DNA of 6,826 bases, taken from assembly GCA_023438965.1 (NCBI GenBank), contig JAEXPB010000182.1:1-6826 (forward strand), written 5' to 3'. Numbering within the stretch: position 1 is the stretch's first letter; every line of letters begins with the position of its first letter. The position numbers and the translations under genes are program-made. This DNA is from Bacillota bacterium (GTDB lineage Bacteria > Bacillota > Clostridia > Saccharofermentanales > UBA5734). The notes under the pieces are model-generated. The model was not told the origin of the DNA. It searched no databases and worked only from the letters and a program-made list of their open reading frames with translations. Below are positions 5,103 to 6,826 of this stretch, piece after piece.

Positions 5103-6826
5103 TTGGGTTTTTGTGACAATTTGACGATACTGATGAACACTTTCATGATCAGCAATGCCGACTTGTCCCGTCATTTGCATGTTGATGCTTCAGTCATCAG
5201 CCGTTGGCGAAGCGGTGAACGTCGTCCGGCCGCCAATTCTCCTCATTTGCATAATCTGGCTAAATTGTTCTACGGGTTGAGAACAGAAAACACCCAGGAT
5301 CACACCATGCGCAGAATATATTGCCATTATGCCCGCCATAATAAAATCGGCCATCTGGACAGTGCGCAATGCATTCAAGCGATAATTGACTGGTTGATGT
5401 CCGATGCCGATCTGAATCTGACCGAAAAGGGAATCTTTGATTGTTCGCCGATTGCTATCGCCATTTGCCGAAATAGAAAAATCCTCTATGTCAATCAATC
5501 CTTCCTGGCTCTTTTTGCTTTTCGCGATGAAGGCGACGTGAAAGGTTCGGATATCGTGAATCGGATTTCCGAGCCGCGCCGCCCTGAAGTTCTGGCCAAA
5601 CTGCAGCCATATTACCAAGACAATCTGATTCTGCGCAGCACCTATGAATCAGTCGCCGCACGGGCTGATGGCGTCGAATTTCCAGTCTATGTGCGGATCG
5701 AAATCATCAATTTGCCGGATGGCCCGGCCAATTCGGTCTTCATACAGGATATAACCAAGAAGAAGCAACTTGAGCATTCGCTCAAGCATCAGCTCCTGTC
5801 ACAGAAATTTCTCCTTGAGTTGTCCCAGCTTTTTGCCCAAACATCCATTGACAGCATCGATCAAACCGTCAATCAGGCTTTAATAAGGATCAGCAGTGCT
5901 TTTGGCGCCGATCATTGCGCCATATTCGAGTACACCCGGGACAAGTCTGCCGGATCCATCACCTATGAATGCTCCTCCGGCAACCTGACTGTGTTGAAAG
6001 ACAAAATGACCCCTATTCAAATCGAGTCCGCGTCCTGGCTGCATGGCCAGTGCGCAAGCCAGGCGTACTTTTACATACCGGATGTCGCTGATCTGCCCGA
6101 CCAGGCCAGCCGGATCAAGCATGAATATCTTTCCAATTGCGTCAAGACCATTTTAATTGTACCGGTCATGAATGAAGGATCGCTTTACGGATATCTGGAA
6201 ATCAATAGTTATGATCGTATATTATTCTTCACCGATGAAGACATTGTCGTTTTTAAAACAGCCGCCAATATTATTGCCAACGGCCTGTCTCATCGGGATT
6301 ATTGGCGGGACATGCTTTTATCAAGAATGATCTATCAAAGGTTCTTCGAAACCGGACATGCCAAATTGATTGTCGCGCAAGATCGAACCATCCGTTTGGC
6401 CAATCAAGAATTTGCTCTGTTGACCGGTTATCCGATCGAAGCAATTCAGAGCATGAAATTGTCTGATTTTGTCGATTCGAGCTCTGCCGACAAGATGGCC
6501 GCTTTTCAGCAAGCGCGGATCAGTAACGCCCAGGTCGCGCCAGCTACATGCATCATCACCTTGCGTACCAAGAACGGCGTGCCCAAAGAGGTTGAGCTGC
6601 GCCTGGACTATCTGAGCGAGAAAGCAGAAACGCTCATCGTTTTTACGGATTTAAGCGAGCTAAGGCAGCTATATCGCCGTCTGGAAACAATCCGGGTATG
6701 CAATGCGAATATTATCAAGGCAACCAGCAAAAAGGAGCTGGCCGAATCGATCTGCATCAGCCTGGCCAAGGTCGGCGGCTATCATATTGTCTGGTTCGCG
6801 CTTCAAGACAATGATAAGAATCAGAA
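5103..6826 (+). CDS. HTH-PAS-GAF-PAS-GAF sensor/regulator, partial, cut by right edge
   Basis: This is a cytoplasmic sensory regulator with 574 codons visible and no stop before the right edge. Residues 5-56 form a Cro/C1-like helix-turn-helix: helix 1 about 5-15, helix 2 NADLSRHL (18-25), recognition helix DASVISRWRSG (28-38). After a helical linker, PAS1 spans about 110-218 (IFDCSPIAIAICRN, YVNQSFL, ending QDITKKK). A short helical linker leads to GAF1, about 235-398 (GADHCAIFEY; TILIVPVMNEGSLYGYLEIN). PAS2 covers about 405-518 (FFETGHAKLIVAQDRT, ANQEFALLTGY, ending FTDLSEL). A second GAF starts near 524 (SICISLAKVGGYHIVWFAL) and is truncated. No membrane segment is seen. The output domain (kinase, GGDEF, sigma-54 activator or none) and the ligands are unknown. 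The TTG start follows GAGGGGG by 8 nt and supplies HTH helix 1; ATG 5133 would delete most of it. The frame is closed upstream by TAA at 5055. It is divergent from hydCBA and looks less GC-rich. Confidence 0.85.
   Translation, partial: MGFCDNLTILMNTFMISNADLSRHLHVDASVISRWRSGERRPAANSPHLHNLAKLFYGLRTENTQDHTMRRIYCHYARHNKIGHLDSAQCIQAIIDWLMSDADLNLTEKGIFDCSPIAIAICRNRKILYVNQSFLALFAFRDEGDVKGSDIVNRISEPRRPEVLAKLQPYYQDNLILRSTYESVAARADGVEFPVYVRIEIINLPDGPANSVFIQDITKKKQLEHSLKHQLLSQKFLLELSQLFAQTSIDSIDQTVNQALIRISSAFGADHCAIFEYTRDKSAGSITYECSSGNLTVLKDKMTPIQIESASWLHGQCASQAYFYIPDVADLPDQASRIKHEYLSNCVKTILIVPVMNEGSLYGYLEINSYDRILFFTDEDIVVFKTAANIIANGLSHRDYWRDMLLSRMIYQRFFETGHAKLIVAQDRTIRLANQEFALLTGYPIEAIQSMKLSDFVDSSSADKMAAFQQARISNAQVAPATCIITLRTKNGVPKEVELRLDYLSEKAETLIVFTDLSELRQLYRRLETIRVCNANIIKATSKKELAESICISLAKVGGYHIVWFALQDNDKNQ

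Noticed and set aside
5190..6512. Minus-strand open frames of 142, 80 and 63 codons.
   Set aside because: They lie antisense to the PAS/GAF protein, whose frame carries clear domain motifs, and they have no recognisable features of their own.
1..6826. CRISPR arrays, tRNA or rRNA genes, insertion sequences.
   Set aside because: I saw no regularly spaced repeats, no tRNA-like cloverleaf, no rRNA sequence and no transposase motif in the window.

Overview
The window holds two divergent transcription units from what looks like a strictly anaerobic, hydrogen-metabolising bacterium. The AGGAGG-type ribosome sites, the TTG start, the multimeric [FeFe]-hydrogenase and the Cro/C1-type HTH joined to PAS/GAF domains fit a fermentative, acetogenic or syntrophic member of the Clostridia-like Bacillota best. 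This taxonomic guess is inference, and other anaerobic phyla are not excluded.

Minus strand, 4596 down to 1: a tight three-gene operon, hydC-hydB-hydA. It encodes a soluble NAD(P)-linked, probably electron-bifurcating or confurcating [FeFe]-hydrogenase. HydC is the NuoE-like [2Fe-2S] subunit. HydB is a NuoF-like FMN/NAD(H) subunit fused to a complete GltD/NfnL-like FAD/NADP(H) flavoprotein. HydA is the NuoG-like iron-sulfur and H-cluster subunit, cut by the left edge just as the first H-cluster motif begins. The gaps are 13 and 18 nt, and each gene has its own Shine-Dalgarno sequence. The fusion suggests one complex touching H2, NAD(H), NADP(H) and probably ferredoxin.

Intergenic region, 4597 to 5102, about 500 bp: I see no convincing gene here. 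It holds the hydC leader with a GNRA-capped hairpin, a candidate extended -10 promoter for the operon, two adjacent inverted repeats (arms of 7 and 11 bp) flanked by a 9-bp direct repeat, and a weak hairpin plus T-run.

Plus strand, 5103 to the right edge: an open reading frame with no stop inside the window. It encodes a cytoplasmic sensor/regulator with the order HTH - PAS - GAF - PAS - GAF(partial). It starts at a TTG behind a GAGGGGG ribosome site. Its output domain lies beyond the window. Sampled lines of this gene are nearer 50% GC, against roughly 50-70% in sampled hydrogenase lines. Its divergent position and DNA-binding domain make it a candidate regulator of the hydrogenase operon.

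The most notable points are the HydB-GltD fusion, in which the usual N-terminal cysteine motif of GltD appears at the extreme C-terminus (an apparent circular permutation), the insertion and TSCSPG motif in HydA, and the palindromic sites between the divergent genes.
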